Positions 1 to 9,377 are shown, numbered from the stretch's first letter. The stretch is DNA of 64,000 nt from an uncultured Oscillospiraceae bacterium (GCA_902490585.1 CABUEI010000001.1:62001-126000); one strand, 5' to 3'. The notes: generated from the sequence alone by a model not told the origin. Numbers and translations: made by a program.

Positions 1-3000
1 GGCGAGCGACAGGCTCTTTATCTCGCCTTTCAGCTTTTCGTTCCACTTTTCGTACATCTTGTTGGTTGAGCCCTTTTCGGCTTCGTAAGGACGTACACGG
101 TATACGCAACGGCTGAGCAGATCGCCGTAAATTACCGATATGAACGCACGGTAGATAAGCGGAAGCGTCAGCGTAAAACCGGGGTTCTTCTCCATGCCGA
201 CAACGTTCAGCGAAATCAGCGGAACATTGTCAAGACCTGCATCCTTGAGTGCCTTTTTCAGCATACCTACATAGTTTGTAGCACGGCACGCACCGCCCGT
301 CTGTGTGATCAACACGGCTACCTTGTCCTTGTCGTACTTGCCGTGGTTGAGTGCATAAAGAAGCTGACCTATAGTGATTATCGCAGGGTAGCAAGCATCA
401 TTATTGACGTACTTTAAGCCCTCGTCAACTACTTCCTTTGAATAGTTCTTCTGTATCTCTACATTATATCCTGAATAACGGAATGCCTGTTCGAGCAGTT
501 CAAAGTGGTACGGAGCCATCTGCGGAGCTATAATCGTATAGTCCTTCTTCATTTCCTTTGTGAACAGCGGCTGACGGATATAGCCCTTGTACTTCGGTAC
601 AGGCTTTATGCCGTTTCTTTCACGCTCTTCCATTACGGAAATCAGCGAACGCAGTCTTATTCTTGCCGCACCGAGATTGTTTACCTCGTCTATTTTAAGT
701 ACGGTGTACATTCTGCCGTAGCCCTGGAGAATTTCCTGTACCTCATCTGTTGTGATAGCGTCAAGTCCGCAACCGAACGAGTTGAGCTGTACCAGTTCGA
801 GTTCAGGAGTCTGACCTACAAGTGTGGCAGCCGCATAAAGTCTTGTGTGATACATCCACTGGTCAACTACACGGAGAGGACGTACAACTGTGCCGAGATG
901 TGCAACACTGTCCTCTGTAAGTACGGCAAAACCGTAACCGTTTATCATTTCGGGAATACCGTGGTTTATTTCGGGGTCAACGTGATAGGGTCTGCCTGCA
1001 AGAACAATACCCTTCTTACCGGTATCCTTGAGCATCTTGAGAACTTCTTCGCCCTTTGAACGTATATCGTCCTTGAAGCGTCTGTCCTCTTCATAAGCGG
1101 CTTTGAGTGCAACGCCTATTTCCGCACCGCCTATACCGAGCGGCATAAACTCTTCTATAAGACGTTCAATCATTCTGTCCTCGTCATATATCGGCAGGAA
1201 CGGATTCATGAACGTTACATCATCTGCACGCAGTTCGGGAACAGAGTTCTTGATAACCTCGCTGTATGTTGCAACAACAGGGCAGTTATAGTGGTTATCT
1301 CCACCGCCGCCGTTATCCATTTCATACGGCAGAGCAGGATAGAATATGAACTTCACACCATCGTCAAGAAGTGACATTATATGTCCGTGTGACAGCTTTG
1401 CAGGATAACATACCGACTCAGACGGCATTGTTTCAATACCTCTATCGTATATCTCACGGCTTGATTTAGGCGACAGTTTTACGCTGTAGCCGAGCTTTGT
1501 GAACAGTGTGAACCAGAACGGATAGTTCTCGTAAAGTCCGAGTACACGGGGAATACCGACAACACCTCTGGGTGCTGTTTCGGGATCAAGCGGCTCATAG
1601 TCGAACAATCTCTTATACTTGTAGTCAAAGAGGTTCGGTAAAAGTTCCTTGCTCTTTTTTCCGAGTCCTGCACCACGCTCACAACGGTTGTTGGTTATGT
1701 ATCTTGTGCCGTCCGCAAACTTACTGATAGTAAGCAGGCAGTTATTTGAACATCTTCCGCAACGTGCGGTAGTTTTCTGTATAGTAAAGTTTTCGAGTTT
1801 TTCAAGCGGTGCTAACGTACTGCCCTTACCGTCGTCACGGGACAGAGCAACAAGTGCACTTCCGTATGCGCCCATAAGGCCTGCCTTGTCGGGACGTACA
1901 ACTTCACGTCCGCAGGTAAGTTCAAACGCACGCAGTACCGAGTTGTTGAGGAATGTACCACCCTGTACTATGATCTTTTCACCCATCTGCTTGGGGTCAC
2001 GGATCTTGATAACCTTGAACAGAGCGTTCTTTACTACAGAATAGGAAAGTCCGGCTGAAATATCGGCAACGCTTGCGCCCTCTTTCTGAGCCTGCTTTAC
2101 ACGGCTGTTCATGAATACCGTGCAACGTGAACCGAGGTCAACAGGGCTCTTTGCCGAAAGACCTATCTGTGCAAATTCTTCGGGCTGCATACCGAGTGCA
2201 TTAGCAAAGTTCTGTATGAACGAGCCGCAACCTGACGAACAGGCTTCATTAAGCAGTATGCTTTCGATCTCGCCGTTCTTTACACGCATACACTTCATAT
2301 CCTGACCGCCTATGTCAAGGATAAATTCAACGCCGGGGAGAATTTTCTCGGCGGCTTTGTAATGCGCCATTGTTTCGATTTCACCGAAGTCAACGCCGAG
2401 TGCCGCCTTGATGAGATGCTCGCCGTAACCTGTAGCGGTTGACTTTGCTATATATGCCTTTTCGGGCATTTTTGAATATACGTCTTTTACTATCTCAATT
2501 ACGGATTTGAGCGGATCGCCCATGTTGTTTCCGTAATGTGAATAGAGAATATCTCCGTCTTTATTTATAAGAGTAGCCTTTGTTGTGGTAGAACCTGCGT
2601 CTATACCGAGATAGCACGGACCTTCAGCTTCAGACAGCTCCTTTACGGGAATGACAGCCTTTGCGTGTCTGTCATAGAATTCTTTAAGTTCCTGCTCGTC
2701 CTTGAATAACGGAGCAAGTCTTTCAACCTCGTGTACTTCTACGGTAGCAAGCGCCTTTAAATCCTCTTTCAACTTGTCCACAGAGAGCTCCTCACGGTTT
2801 TCAGCAAGCGATGCACCCATGGCAACGAAAAGGTTTGCGTCGGGAGGGAACACTATATGTTCATCATCAAGCTGCAATGTTTCGATGAAGCGCTTTCTGA
2901 GTTCCGAAAGATAGTGAAGAGGTCCGCCGAGGAAAGCAACGTGTCCTCTGATCGGCTTACCGCAAGCAAGTCCGCTTATCGTCTGGTTTACGACCGACTG

Positions 3001-3561
3001 GAATATTGATGCGGCAACATCGCTCTTCTTTGCACCGTCATTTAAAAGCGGTTGGATATCAGACTTTGCAAAAACGCCGCAACGTGATGCGATAGGATAG
3101 ATTGTGGTATAATCCTTTGCAAGTTCATTGATACCGGTGATATCGGTGTTGAGCAGTGAAGCCATCTGGTCGATGAACGCACCTGTACCGCCGGCGCATG
3201 AGCCATTCATACGCTGTTCGATACCGCCGGTCAGATATGTGATTTTTGCATCCTCACCGCCAAGCTCAATAGCTACGTCCGTCTGAGGAATAAAAGTCTG
3301 AATTGCAGTTGTTCCTGCGGAAACCTCCTGTACAAACGGTATACCGAGCCAGTGCGATACCGAGATACCGCCCGAACCCGTTACCGCAACGGTAACCTTT
3401 TCGTCCTCAAGTGTTTCAAGACATCCTCCGAGCACCTCGGCAATTGTCTTTTTTATATCGGAATAATGTCTCTGATAATTCTTGTATACTGCATTATTCT
3501 CATCGTCCAATACCGCAATTTTAACGGTCGTTGAACCTACGTCAAGTCCTATATGTAACAT
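1..3561 (-). CDS. 2-hydroxyacyl-CoA dehydratase activase-type protein (BadF/BadG/BcrA/BcrD family), 3' end beyond window
   Basis: The gene starts at the CAT complement 3559-3561 behind an AAGGAAAAG ribosome site and stays open to the left edge, giving about 1187 residues of a family usually near 1400. Two ASKHA ATPase modules are visible: the first has LDVGSTTVK (residues 6-14) and the cysteine loop GSCAGGTG (120-127); the second begins near residue 314 with GIDAGSTTTK and has ACSSGCGSF near 450. A cysteine cluster (ARCGRCSNNC) lies near 600, followed by the DUF2229-type region GIPRVLGLYENYPFW near 670. By family, such activases are ATP-driven one-electron donors with a bridging [4Fe-4S] cluster; the exact substrate of this giant version is not known to me. 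No separate dehydratase subunit genes are in view, though the C-terminal part is of dehydratase-like type. Confidence 0.88.
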   Translation of the reverse strand, partial: MLHIGLDVGSTTVKIAVLDDENNAVYKNYQRHYSDIKKTIAEVLGGCLETLEDEKVTVAVTGSGGISVSHWLGIPFVQEVSAGTTAIQTFIPQTDVAIELGGEDAKITYLTGGIEQRMNGSCAGGTGAFIDQMASLLNTDITGINELAKDYTTIYPIASRCGVFAKSDIQPLLNDGAKKSDVAASIFQSVVNQTISGLACGKPIRGHVAFLGGPLHYLSELRKRFIETLQLDDEHIVFPPDANLFVAMGASLAENREELSVDKLKEDLKALATVEVHEVERLAPLFKDEQELKEFYDRHAKAVIPVKELSEAEGPCYLGIDAGSTTTKATLINKDGDILYSHYGNNMGDPLKSVIEIVKDVYSKMPEKAYIAKSTATGYGEHLIKAALGVDFGEIETMAHYKAAEKILPGVEFILDIGGQDMKCMRVKNGEIESILLNEACSSGCGSFIQNFANALGMQPEEFAQIGLSAKSPVDLGSRCTVFMNSRVKQAQKEGASVADISAGLSYSVVKNALFKVIKIRDPKQMGEKIIVQGGTFLNNSVLRAFELTCGREVVRPDKAGLMGAYGSALVALSRDDGKGSTLAPLEKLENFTIQKTTARCGRCSNNCLLTISKFADGTRYITNNRCERGAGLGKKSKELLPNLFDYKYKRLFDYEPLDPETAPRGVVGIPRVLGLYENYPFWFTLFTKLGYSVKLSPKSSREIYDRGIETMPSESVCYPAKLSHGHIMSLLDDGVKFIFYPALPYEMDNGGGGDNHYNCPVVATYSEVIKNSVPELRADDVTFMNPFLPIYDEDRMIERLIEEFMPLGIGGAEIGVALKAAYEEDRRFKDDIRSKGEEVLKMLKDTGKKGIVLAGRPYHVDPEINHGIPEMINGYGFAVLTEDSVAHLGTVVRPLRVVDQWMYHTRLYAAATLVGQTPELELVQLNSFGCGLDAITTDEVQEILQGYGRMYTVLKIDEVNNLGAARIRLRSLISVMEERERNGIKPVPKYKGYIRQPLFTKEMKKDYTIIAPQMAPYHFELLEQAFRYSGYNVEIQKNYSKEVVDEGLKYVNNDACYPAIITIGQLLYALNHGKYDKDKVAVLITQTGGACRATNYVGMLKKALKDAGLDNVPLISLNVVGMEKNPGFTLTLPLIYRAFISVIYGDLLSRCVYRVRPYEAEKGSTNKMYEKWNEKLKGEIKSLSLA

Positions 3562-3674
3562 CTGTTCTTTTCCTTCCGAGGATTTATACGGCTTTGTGCC
3601 GTTTATAATACTGATATTCTGTCATGTCCCGTTTAACTTAATATTAACTTTTTCGGGAACGCTACACATTCAAA

Positions 3675-3703
3675 ATTATACACTATTCCCTTGCAAATTT
3701 CAA
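3675..3703 (-). promoter_or_regulatory. Promoter of the activase-type gene
   Basis: On the minus strand TTGAAA (3698-3703) and TATAAT (3675-3680) are separated by 17 bp, about 115 bp upstream of the start. The 355-bp gap 3562-3916 holds this promoter and the divergent dapL promoter and no gene. TTCGGGAA (3652-3659) and TTCCCGAA (3710-3717) form an inverted pair on either side of it. Confidence 0.7.
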
Positions 3704-3820
3704 GAGATATTCCCGAATTTATATTAAATAAGTGTAATTTCTGCCCGTATTTCCTGATTTTTGAGTAAAATTGCCGTAAAACACTCTTATTATTTGGCTA
3801 GTTTTAAGTGCCGTTATTTC

Positions 3821-3849
3821 TTGACTTTTTACGCATCAGCGGATATAAT
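3821..3849 (+). promoter_or_regulatory. dapL promoter
   Basis: TTGACT (3821-3826), a 17-bp spacer and a perfect TATAAT (3844-3849) lie about 65 bp upstream of dapL. A purine-rich ribosome site (AGAAAGGAA) follows before the ATG at 3917. Confidence 0.8.
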
Positions 3850-3916
3850 GATATTGTGTATATCTGTGTCGATATAAAGACACGCCGATTACAGAAAGAA
3901 AGGAAACTTAAAACAA

Positions 3917-5122
3917 ATGGCAAAGATGAATCCGGGCTTTTTAAATCTGAAGAAAAGCTATCTTTTTATTGAAATAGGCAAGAGAGTAAGAGAGTATATA
4001 GCCGCTCACCCCGATAACAAAATTATCAAGATGGGCATAGGCGACGTAACACAGCCTTTGGCTCCCGTTGTAGTTGAGGCTATGAAGAAAGCCGCCGATG
4101 AAATGGGCGTTAAGGAAACATTCAGAGGTTACGAGGACAGCGGTAAGGGCTACGACTTCCTGCGTGAAGCTGTTGCAGGCTACTACAAGAGTTTCGGCGT
4201 AACGGTATCACCCGAAGAAGTACTTATAAGCGACGGTGCAAAGAGCGACTGCGGCAATATCGGCGATATCTTCAGCGAAAACGAAGATGTTGTTGTAACA
4301 GACCCCGCATATCCCGTATATGTTGACTCAAACGTTATGGGCGGAAGAGAAGTCCACTATGTAAACTCTACTGAAGAAAACGGCTTTGCCGCTATGCCCG
4401 ACGAATCAATGAAACCCGGTCTTATCTACCTTTGCTCACCCAACAACCCCACAGGTTCCGTTTATACAAAAGAACAGCTCAAGGTTTGGGTTGACTATGC
4501 CATAAAGAATAAATCCGTAATTATCTTTGATGCGGCTTATGAGGCTTTCATTTCCGATGAAACTCTTCCCCGCTCGATTTTCCAGATAGAAGGCGCAAGA
4601 AAGTGCGCTATCGAGATCTGCTCACTTTCAAAGACAGCAGGCTTCACAGGTACACGTTGCGGTTACACCGTTATCCCCGAAGAGCTTATGCTTGAAACTC
4701 CCACAGGTGAAGATATCAGCTTCATGCAGTTATGGTGCAGAAGACAGGGCAGTAAGTTCAACGGTGTTTCATACCCCGTTCAGCGTGCCGCAGAAGCCGT
4801 ATTCACAGAAGAAGGCTACAAGCAGACAAGAGCTACTATCGCTTACTATATGCAGAATGCAAAGGTTATGAGCGAAACTTTCGATGAACTCGGAATCAAG
4901 TACACAGGCGGTAAGAACAGCCCTTATATCTGGTTCAAGTGCCCCGACGGAATGGACAGCTGGACATTCTTCGACAAGCTCCTTAACGAAGCTGAAGTTG
5001 TCGGCACTCCCGGCGCAGGCTTTGGCAAGAACGGCGACGGCTGGTTCAGACTTACTGCATTCGGTACTCACGAAAACACAGTTGAGGCTATGCAGAGAGT
5101 AAAGAAGCTTCTTTCAAAGTAA
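3917..5122 (+). CDS. dapL: LL-diaminopimelate aminotransferase
   Basis: The 401-residue protein has the full length of DapL. This PLP enzyme converts tetrahydrodipicolinate plus glutamate to LL-diaminopimelate and 2-oxoglutarate in one step, bypassing the succinylase/acetylase branches of lysine and peptidoglycan synthesis. Diagnostic stretches are the N-terminal NPGFLNLKKSYLF, the substrate-loop region FRGYEDSGKGYDFLREAVAGYY, CSPNNPTG (173-180), DAAYEAFI (205-212) and the PLP lysine in SLSKTAGFTGTR (K239). It has its own strong promoter. The next gene starts one base after its stop, so the two are probably co-transcribed. Identification is firm because this N-terminal signature separates DapL from other class I aminotransferases. 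Confidence 0.95.
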   Translation: MAKMNPGFLNLKKSYLFIEIGKRVREYIAAHPDNKIIKMGIGDVTQPLAPVVVEAMKKAADEMGVKETFRGYEDSGKGYDFLREAVAGYYKSFGVTVSPEEVLISDGAKSDCGNIGDIFSENEDVVVTDPAYPVYVDSNVMGGREVHYVNSTEENGFAAMPDESMKPGLIYLCSPNNPTGSVYTKEQLKVWVDYAIKNKSVIIFDAAYEAFISDETLPRSIFQIEGARKCAIEICSLSKTAGFTGTRCGYTVIPEELMLETPTGEDISFMQLWCRRQGSKFNGVSYPVQRAAEAVFTEEGYKQTRATIAYYMQNAKVMSETFDELGIKYTGGKNSPYIWFKCPDGMDSWTFFDKLLNEAEVVGTPGAGFGKNGDGWFRLTAFGTHENTVEAMQRVKKLLSK

Positions 5123-5123
5123 A

Positions 5124-5912
5124 ATGATTAAATCAGCCGACAGCTTATCCGGACCGATAAAGATACTGTCATACACACTGACAATTCTCGGAATTGCCGT
5201 ACTTGTAATGTTCATAATACCGCTTTTCAGCGGAACACTGAACACAGGCTCATATTTCGGGTTTGTTATCGGTGCGGTTACATTGCTGATGGGTATCTTC
5301 ACGCCGAAACTGTTTCATAACGGCAAAAAAGCGGTAAGATACATCTTCCGCACGTTGCTTATCATATATGCCGTGCTTGTGGCTTATGCCGCTACGCTGT
5401 CGGTATTCATGATAGCGAATATGAATGACGCTCCCGAAAAGGACGGCTCACGGACAGTAGTTGTACTCGGCTGTCAGGTCAGGCGTGACGGTCCGAGCCT
5501 TATGCTCAGCCGCCGCATAGACGCCGCTTACAATTATCTGTCGGAAGACGAAAAAGCAAATTGCATTGTTTCGGGCGGTAAAGGCGACAACGAGCATATC
5601 AGTGAAGCCGAAGCTATGTATGAAGCACTTGTCAATGACGGCATAGCACAAAACCGTATCACGAAAGAGGATAAATCTTCAAGCACTTATGAAAATCTGC
5701 TGTTTTCAAAGCAGATTCTTGAAGATAACGGCAAACCGCTGAGAATTGCGATCGTAACCGACGGCTTTCATCAGTGGCGTGCAAGGCTTCAGGCTGAAAG
5801 TCTGGGATATGACGTAAAATGCGTCAGCGCCGCTACACCGTGGTATCTGATACCTGTATACTGGGTCAGAGAATGGTTCGCACTGAGCTATCTGTTCGTA
5901 TTCGGCGTTTAA
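5124..5912 (+). CDS. YdcF/SanA/ElyC-type DUF218 membrane protein
   Basis: The 262-residue protein has three predicted membrane segments in its first 100 residues (about 13-36, 42-60 and 72-97), then a soluble DUF218 domain (about 111-250). Family hallmarks are VVVLGCQVRRDG (112-123), a cluster of arginines in LMLSRRIDAA, VSGGKGDNE (149-157), a SEAEAM acidic motif and ST-x-ENLLFSK. Members such as E. coli ElyC/SanA are tied to envelope integrity and undecaprenyl-phosphate metabolism; the activity of this one is not established. It abuts dapL, which fits an envelope role by context only. The ATG at 5124 has just an AAAG-type site, suggesting translational coupling to dapL. Confidence 0.8.
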   Translation: MIKSADSLSGPIKILSYTLTILGIAVLVMFIIPLFSGTLNTGSYFGFVIGAVTLLMGIFTPKLFHNGKKAVRYIFRTLLIIYAVLVAYAATLSVFMIANMNDAPEKDGSRTVVVLGCQVRRDGPSLMLSRRIDAAYNYLSEDEKANCIVSGGKGDNEHISEAEAMYEALVNDGIAQNRITKEDKSSSTYENLLFSKQILEDNGKPLRIAIVTDGFHQWRARLQAESLGYDVKCVSAATPWYLIPVYWVREWFALSYLFVFGV

Positions 5913-5967
5913 AATGGGTAAATATTATTATGATATAAAAATTCAGAGGTCAGGAAGGAAAAGAAAT

Positions 5968-6354
5968 ATGGAAAAAGATATTTCAAAAGCAAAAGTCTTA
6001 GTATGCGATGACTCTATGATGGTCAGAAACAAGATGAAAAAACTTCTTACCGCATACGGTTTCACACAGATTTTCGAGGCTAACGACGGTGCCCAGGCTG
6101 TTGAAAAATTTGCCGATATCGCACCCGATGTTACTTTCATGGACATTGTAATGCCCGAACTTTCAGGTGTTGAAGCATTGAAGCTTATCAAGACAAATTC
6201 TCCCGATGCCGTTGTAATAATGGCTACATCGGTCGGTACTGTCGGAAATCTTTCCGAAGCTATAAAGCTCGGTGCCAACGACTTCTTACAGAAGCCCGTT
6301 GACGAAGAACAGCTTGACAAGCTCCTCGACAACTATTTCAAGAAGGAGGCTTAA
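5968..6354 (+). CDS. CheY-like single-domain response regulator
   Basis: The 128-residue protein is a stand-alone receiver domain. The acidic pocket D14-D15 (VCDDSMM), phospho-acceptor D59 (FMDIVMPE), T87 and K109 (LQKP) are all present, and there is no output domain. I take the ATG at 5968 because AGGAAGG lies 9-10 bases upstream; the upstream ATG at 5914 would add an unrelated basic leader. The next gene begins three bases after the stop behind AAGGAGG and encodes a protein with a CheC-type phosphatase motif, so the pair may form a phospho-relay with its own dephosphorylation step. No flagellar or cognate kinase gene is in the window, so a link to motility is not shown. Confidence 0.88.
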   Translation: MEKDISKAKVLVCDDSMMVRNKMKKLLTAYGFTQIFEANDGAQAVEKFADIAPDVTFMDIVMPELSGVEALKLIKTNSPDAVVIMATSVGTVGNLSEAIKLGANDFLQKPVDEEQLDKLLDNYFKKEA

Positions 6355-6357
6355 TCA

Positions 6358-7236
6358 ATGTTCACACAATTTTTCGGAAGCTATCTGCTGAACAAGAAAA
6401 TCGTTTCTCCGGCAAACCTCCGTGTTGCCCTTGAAAAGAAGGACACGACAAGAGTAAAGCTCGGTGTGCTCGCAATAAATGCAGGCTATATGACCGCAAA
6501 ACAGGTTGACGCTGTACATAAGAAACAGGCAACAGTTGATAAGAGAATAGGCGACATTGCCGTTGAAATGGGCTACCTTACAGAAGCTCAGGTTGAAGAA
6601 CTGCTTTCAAGCCAGAAAACAGGTTGCCTTTTACTCGGACAGGCACTTGTTGATATGGGCTGCCTTACAAATGAAGAATTTGAAACTGTCCTCAACGATT
6701 ATAAAAGTGAAAACGGACTTACCGACAATGATTTCAGCAACGAGGATAACGAAAAAACAGAAAACGTCATCTCGTCATTCTTTGCTATTGAAGGCGAGTA
6801 CAAGGATTACTGCTCAGAATATGTAAATGTTCTGTTCAAGAACCTTATCCGTTTTGTCGGCGACGACTTTACACCTTTACAGTCAGCCGTTACTGACAGC
6901 AACGACACAGCGGTTATACAGGAACTTTGCGGCGATTTCAACGCAGTTTCCGCTATAACAGCCGACAGCAAGGCTGCCGCAGTATTCGCAAGCCGTTTTG
7001 CAGAGGAAGAAGTAACCGACAGCGACTATGCAAAGGACGTTATCAGCGAGTTCCTGAACCTCAGCAACGGCCTTTATAACGTAAACATTTCCGAAACAAC
7101 AGGCAAGGAAATCGGACTGAACCCCCAGGAAACAACTACTGCATCGGCTGTAAGCAGTATAAAATCAAAGTTCACGCTTACAATACCTGTAGAGTACACA
7201 TTCGGTACAGTCGTATTCACACTTGCAGTAATATAA
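6358..7236 (+). CDS. MshEN-like repeat protein with C-terminal CheC/CheX-like phosphatase motif
   Basis: The 292-residue protein is not a named family member to me. Its N-terminal half has three imperfect copies of a unit resembling the MshEN/GspE N-terminal fold: LGVLAINAGYMTAKQVD (35-51), IGDIAVEMGYLTEAQVEELL (64-83) and LGQALVDMGCLTNEEFE (93-109). MshEN motifs bind cyclic di-GMP in some ATPases. The C-terminal half (about 145-292) looks like the CheC/CheX/FliY fold: D227-x3-E231-x2-N234 followed by P256, close to the CheC signature D/S-x3-E-x2-N-x22-P (here x21). Lying just after a CheY-like receiver, it is plausibly that receiver's phosphatase, possibly gated by a nucleotide ligand. Family placement is inference from motifs. 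Confidence 0.6.
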   Translation: MFTQFFGSYLLNKKIVSPANLRVALEKKDTTRVKLGVLAINAGYMTAKQVDAVHKKQATVDKRIGDIAVEMGYLTEAQVEELLSSQKTGCLLLGQALVDMGCLTNEEFETVLNDYKSENGLTDNDFSNEDNEKTENVISSFFAIEGEYKDYCSEYVNVLFKNLIRFVGDDFTPLQSAVTDSNDTAVIQELCGDFNAVSAITADSKAAAVFASRFAEEEVTDSDYAKDVISEFLNLSNGLYNVNISETTGKEIGLNPQETTTASAVSSIKSKFTLTIPVEYTFGTVVFTLAVI

Positions 7237-7250
7237 ATCTATATATAAAA

Positions 7251-7423
7251 GCGGACACCCCGTATAAGACGAAAGCCTTATTCACGGGGATAAGTCTGCG
7301 TGTTTTGAGTAAAACAGCTGTAACAAGGCGGTAAGTATACCGTTACAAAGACGTAACGGCAATGTAAACCGCACAGCTCAGATGAAGAACAAAGAAAGAG
7401 CTTTACCGCATTTCCGACGGTAA
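7251..7423 (+). ncRNA. Candidate structured 5' leader of the Na/Pi cotransporter gene
   Basis: The 227-bp gap before the cotransporter is rich in nested stems. (1) GCGGAC/GTCTGC with CCCCGT/ACGGGG and ATAAG/CTTAT inside (7251-7299). (2) AGCTGT/ACAGCT enclosing GCGGT/ACCGC enclosing CCGTTAC/GTAACGG (about 7316-7377). (3) CTTTACCG/CGGTAAAG with a 9-base loop (about 7399-7423). The first may serve as a weak terminator for the preceding genes; the second and third resemble a cis-regulatory leader. I do not recognise a known riboswitch class. Confidence 0.4.
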
Positions 7424-7463
7424 AGGAAGAAAATCCAAAAAGACAAGTCTGGAAAGGAAAACT

Positions 7464-9242
7464 ATGGATATTTTCGGCATTCTGACTATGGTCGGAGGAC
7501 TTGCAATGTTCCTGTTCGGTATGAACACCATGGGACAGGGACTTGAAAAGCTCTCGGGAAGCCGTCTTGAACGTATTCTCGAAAAAATGACCTCCAACCC
7601 GTTCAAAGCCATTGCACTCGGTGCTTTAGTCACGGCAGTAATCCAGTCATCATCGGCAACCACCGTAATGGTAGTAGGTTTCGTAAACTCAGGTATTATG
7701 AAACTGTCACAAGCCATCGGCGTTATCATGGGTGCTAACATAGGTACGACAATGACCTCGTGGCTGTTGTCACTCACAGGAATACAGGGTGACAGCATAT
7801 TCATGCAACTGCTCAAACCCTCATCATTTACACCTATACTTGCAATAATCGGCATATTCTTTATAATGATGTCAAAATCCAGCAGAAAAAAGGATATCGG
7901 TACTATCCTTATGGGTTTTGCAATACTTATGTTCGGCATGGAAACAATGAGTAATGCCGTTAAACCGCTTGCCGAAGTTCCCGAATTTACAAATATCCTG
8001 ACAATGTTCTCAAACCCCATACTTGGTGTTATCGCAGGTGCGGTACTTACCGCCGTTATCCAGAGTTCATCGGCATCTGTCGGTATTCTCCAGGCTATGT
8101 GTGCAACGGGAGCGGTTACCTACAGCACTGCACTGCCGATAATCATGGGACAGAATATAGGCACCTGCGTTACCGCACTGTTATCCGCAATCGGTGCAAA
8201 CAAGAACGCAAAGCGTGCCGCGCTGGTTCACCTCTACTTCAACCTTATCGGTACGATAGTATTTATGGTACTGTTCTATGCGATAAATGCCATATTCCCG
8301 TTTGAATTTTTCACAGAATCTGCAAACCAGGCAGGTATTGCAATAATGCACAGCGTATTCAACATTTTCGCAACGATAATCTGGTTACCGTTCATGAAAC
8401 TGCTTGAAAAGCTTGCATACATTTCAGTCCGTGACAAGAAAAGCGACAACGGTCCCACAGACGAGTTCCAGATACTCGACCCCCGTTTCCTTGCTACTCC
8501 CTCTGTTGCCCTTGAACAGTGCAAATCGGTAGCTGTCAGAATGGCAGACTGTGCAAGAGATACATTGAAGCTTTCAATGGGGCTGATATCCAAATACAAT
8601 GACCGTGATGTCGAAATAGTAAACGAGAATGAGGAAAAGGTCGATGTCTATGAGGACAAGCTCGGCAGTTACCTGTTACAGCTCGGTTCAAAGAATCTTA
8701 CCCCCGGCGACAGCCAGACGGTAAATATGCTCCTGCATTGCATAAGCGACTTTGAACGTATTTCCGACCATGCGGTAAACATCTGCGAATGCGCAAAAGA
8801 GATGCACACAAAGGGGCTTTCGTTCTCAAAAAAAGCTGTTGAAGAAATACACATCTTCAACGGTGCTTTAAACGAAATACTCGACACCGCAATTATGGCA
8901 TTCGAGCATGGCAACATTGAACAAGCAAAGTCTGTCGAGCCGCTTGAAGAGGTAATCGACAACCTGCGTACCGAGATAAGAAACAGACACGTCAAGCGTC
9001 TGCGTAAGGGCAAATGTACCATTGAAATGGGTTTTGTACTGACTGACCTTATCACGAATTACGAAAGGGTTGCAGACCACTGCTCAAACATCGCAGTCTG
9101 TATGATACAGATTCACGACAACAGCTTTGACACACACAGCTACATCAGCGACCTCAAGGCTACAAACAACGAGGAGTTCCGCAGAAAGTTCACAATTTTC
9201 AGCGAAAAATATATGCTCCCCGACACAAAGAAAAACGATTAA
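7464..9242 (+). CDS. Na/Pi cotransporter family protein with PhoU-like C-terminal domain
   Basis: The 592-residue protein has the two inverted Na_Pi_cotrans repeats, each with the TAVIQSSSA signature (QSSS at 61-64 and 200-203), and NIGT motifs after each (GANIGTTMTSW, GQNIGTCVTAL). About eight hydrophobic segments cover residues 1-315. Residues about 350-570 are helical and PhoU-like, a common fusion in bacterial NptA/YjbB-type proteins, which move phosphate with sodium; in bacteria they may export or import. A GGAAAGGA site precedes the ATG, and a strong terminator follows. The folded leader upstream suggests control at RNA level. Confidence 0.9.
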   Translation: MDIFGILTMVGGLAMFLFGMNTMGQGLEKLSGSRLERILEKMTSNPFKAIALGALVTAVIQSSSATTVMVVGFVNSGIMKLSQAIGVIMGANIGTTMTSWLLSLTGIQGDSIFMQLLKPSSFTPILAIIGIFFIMMSKSSRKKDIGTILMGFAILMFGMETMSNAVKPLAEVPEFTNILTMFSNPILGVIAGAVLTAVIQSSSASVGILQAMCATGAVTYSTALPIIMGQNIGTCVTALLSAIGANKNAKRAALVHLYFNLIGTIVFMVLFYAINAIFPFEFFTESANQAGIAIMHSVFNIFATIIWLPFMKLLEKLAYISVRDKKSDNGPTDEFQILDPRFLATPSVALEQCKSVAVRMADCARDTLKLSMGLISKYNDRDVEIVNENEEKVDVYEDKLGSYLLQLGSKNLTPGDSQTVNMLLHCISDFERISDHAVNICECAKEMHTKGLSFSKKAVEEIHIFNGALNEILDTAIMAFEHGNIEQAKSVEPLEEVIDNLRTEIRNRHVKRLRKGKCTIEMGFVLTDLITNYERVADHCSNIAVCMIQIHDNSFDTHSYISDLKATNNEEFRRKFTIFSEKYMLPDTKKND

Positions 9243-9247
9243 AATAT

Positions 9248-9278
9248 ACCGCCGTGAAAACAGATCACGGCGGTTTTT
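9248..9278 (+). terminator. Rho-independent terminator after the Na/Pi cotransporter gene
   Basis: A perfect 10-bp stem (ACCGCCGTGA / TCACGGCGGT) with a 7-base loop is followed by TTTT. Confidence 0.92.
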
Positions 9279-9302
9279 CATATTAATACCTGCTGTTTTC
9301 AA

Positions 9303-9331
9303 TTGACAAACAGGCGGTATTTATGTTATAT
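9303..9331 (+). promoter_or_regulatory. Promoter of the dCMP deaminase gene
   Basis: A perfect TTGACA (9303-9308) is followed after 17 bp by TTATAT (9326-9331), about 45 bp upstream of the ATG at 9378. Confidence 0.7.
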
Positions 9332-9377
9332 TAATTTTATTATAAGCTAAATCTATTTTTTTCAGAAAGGCTCAACT

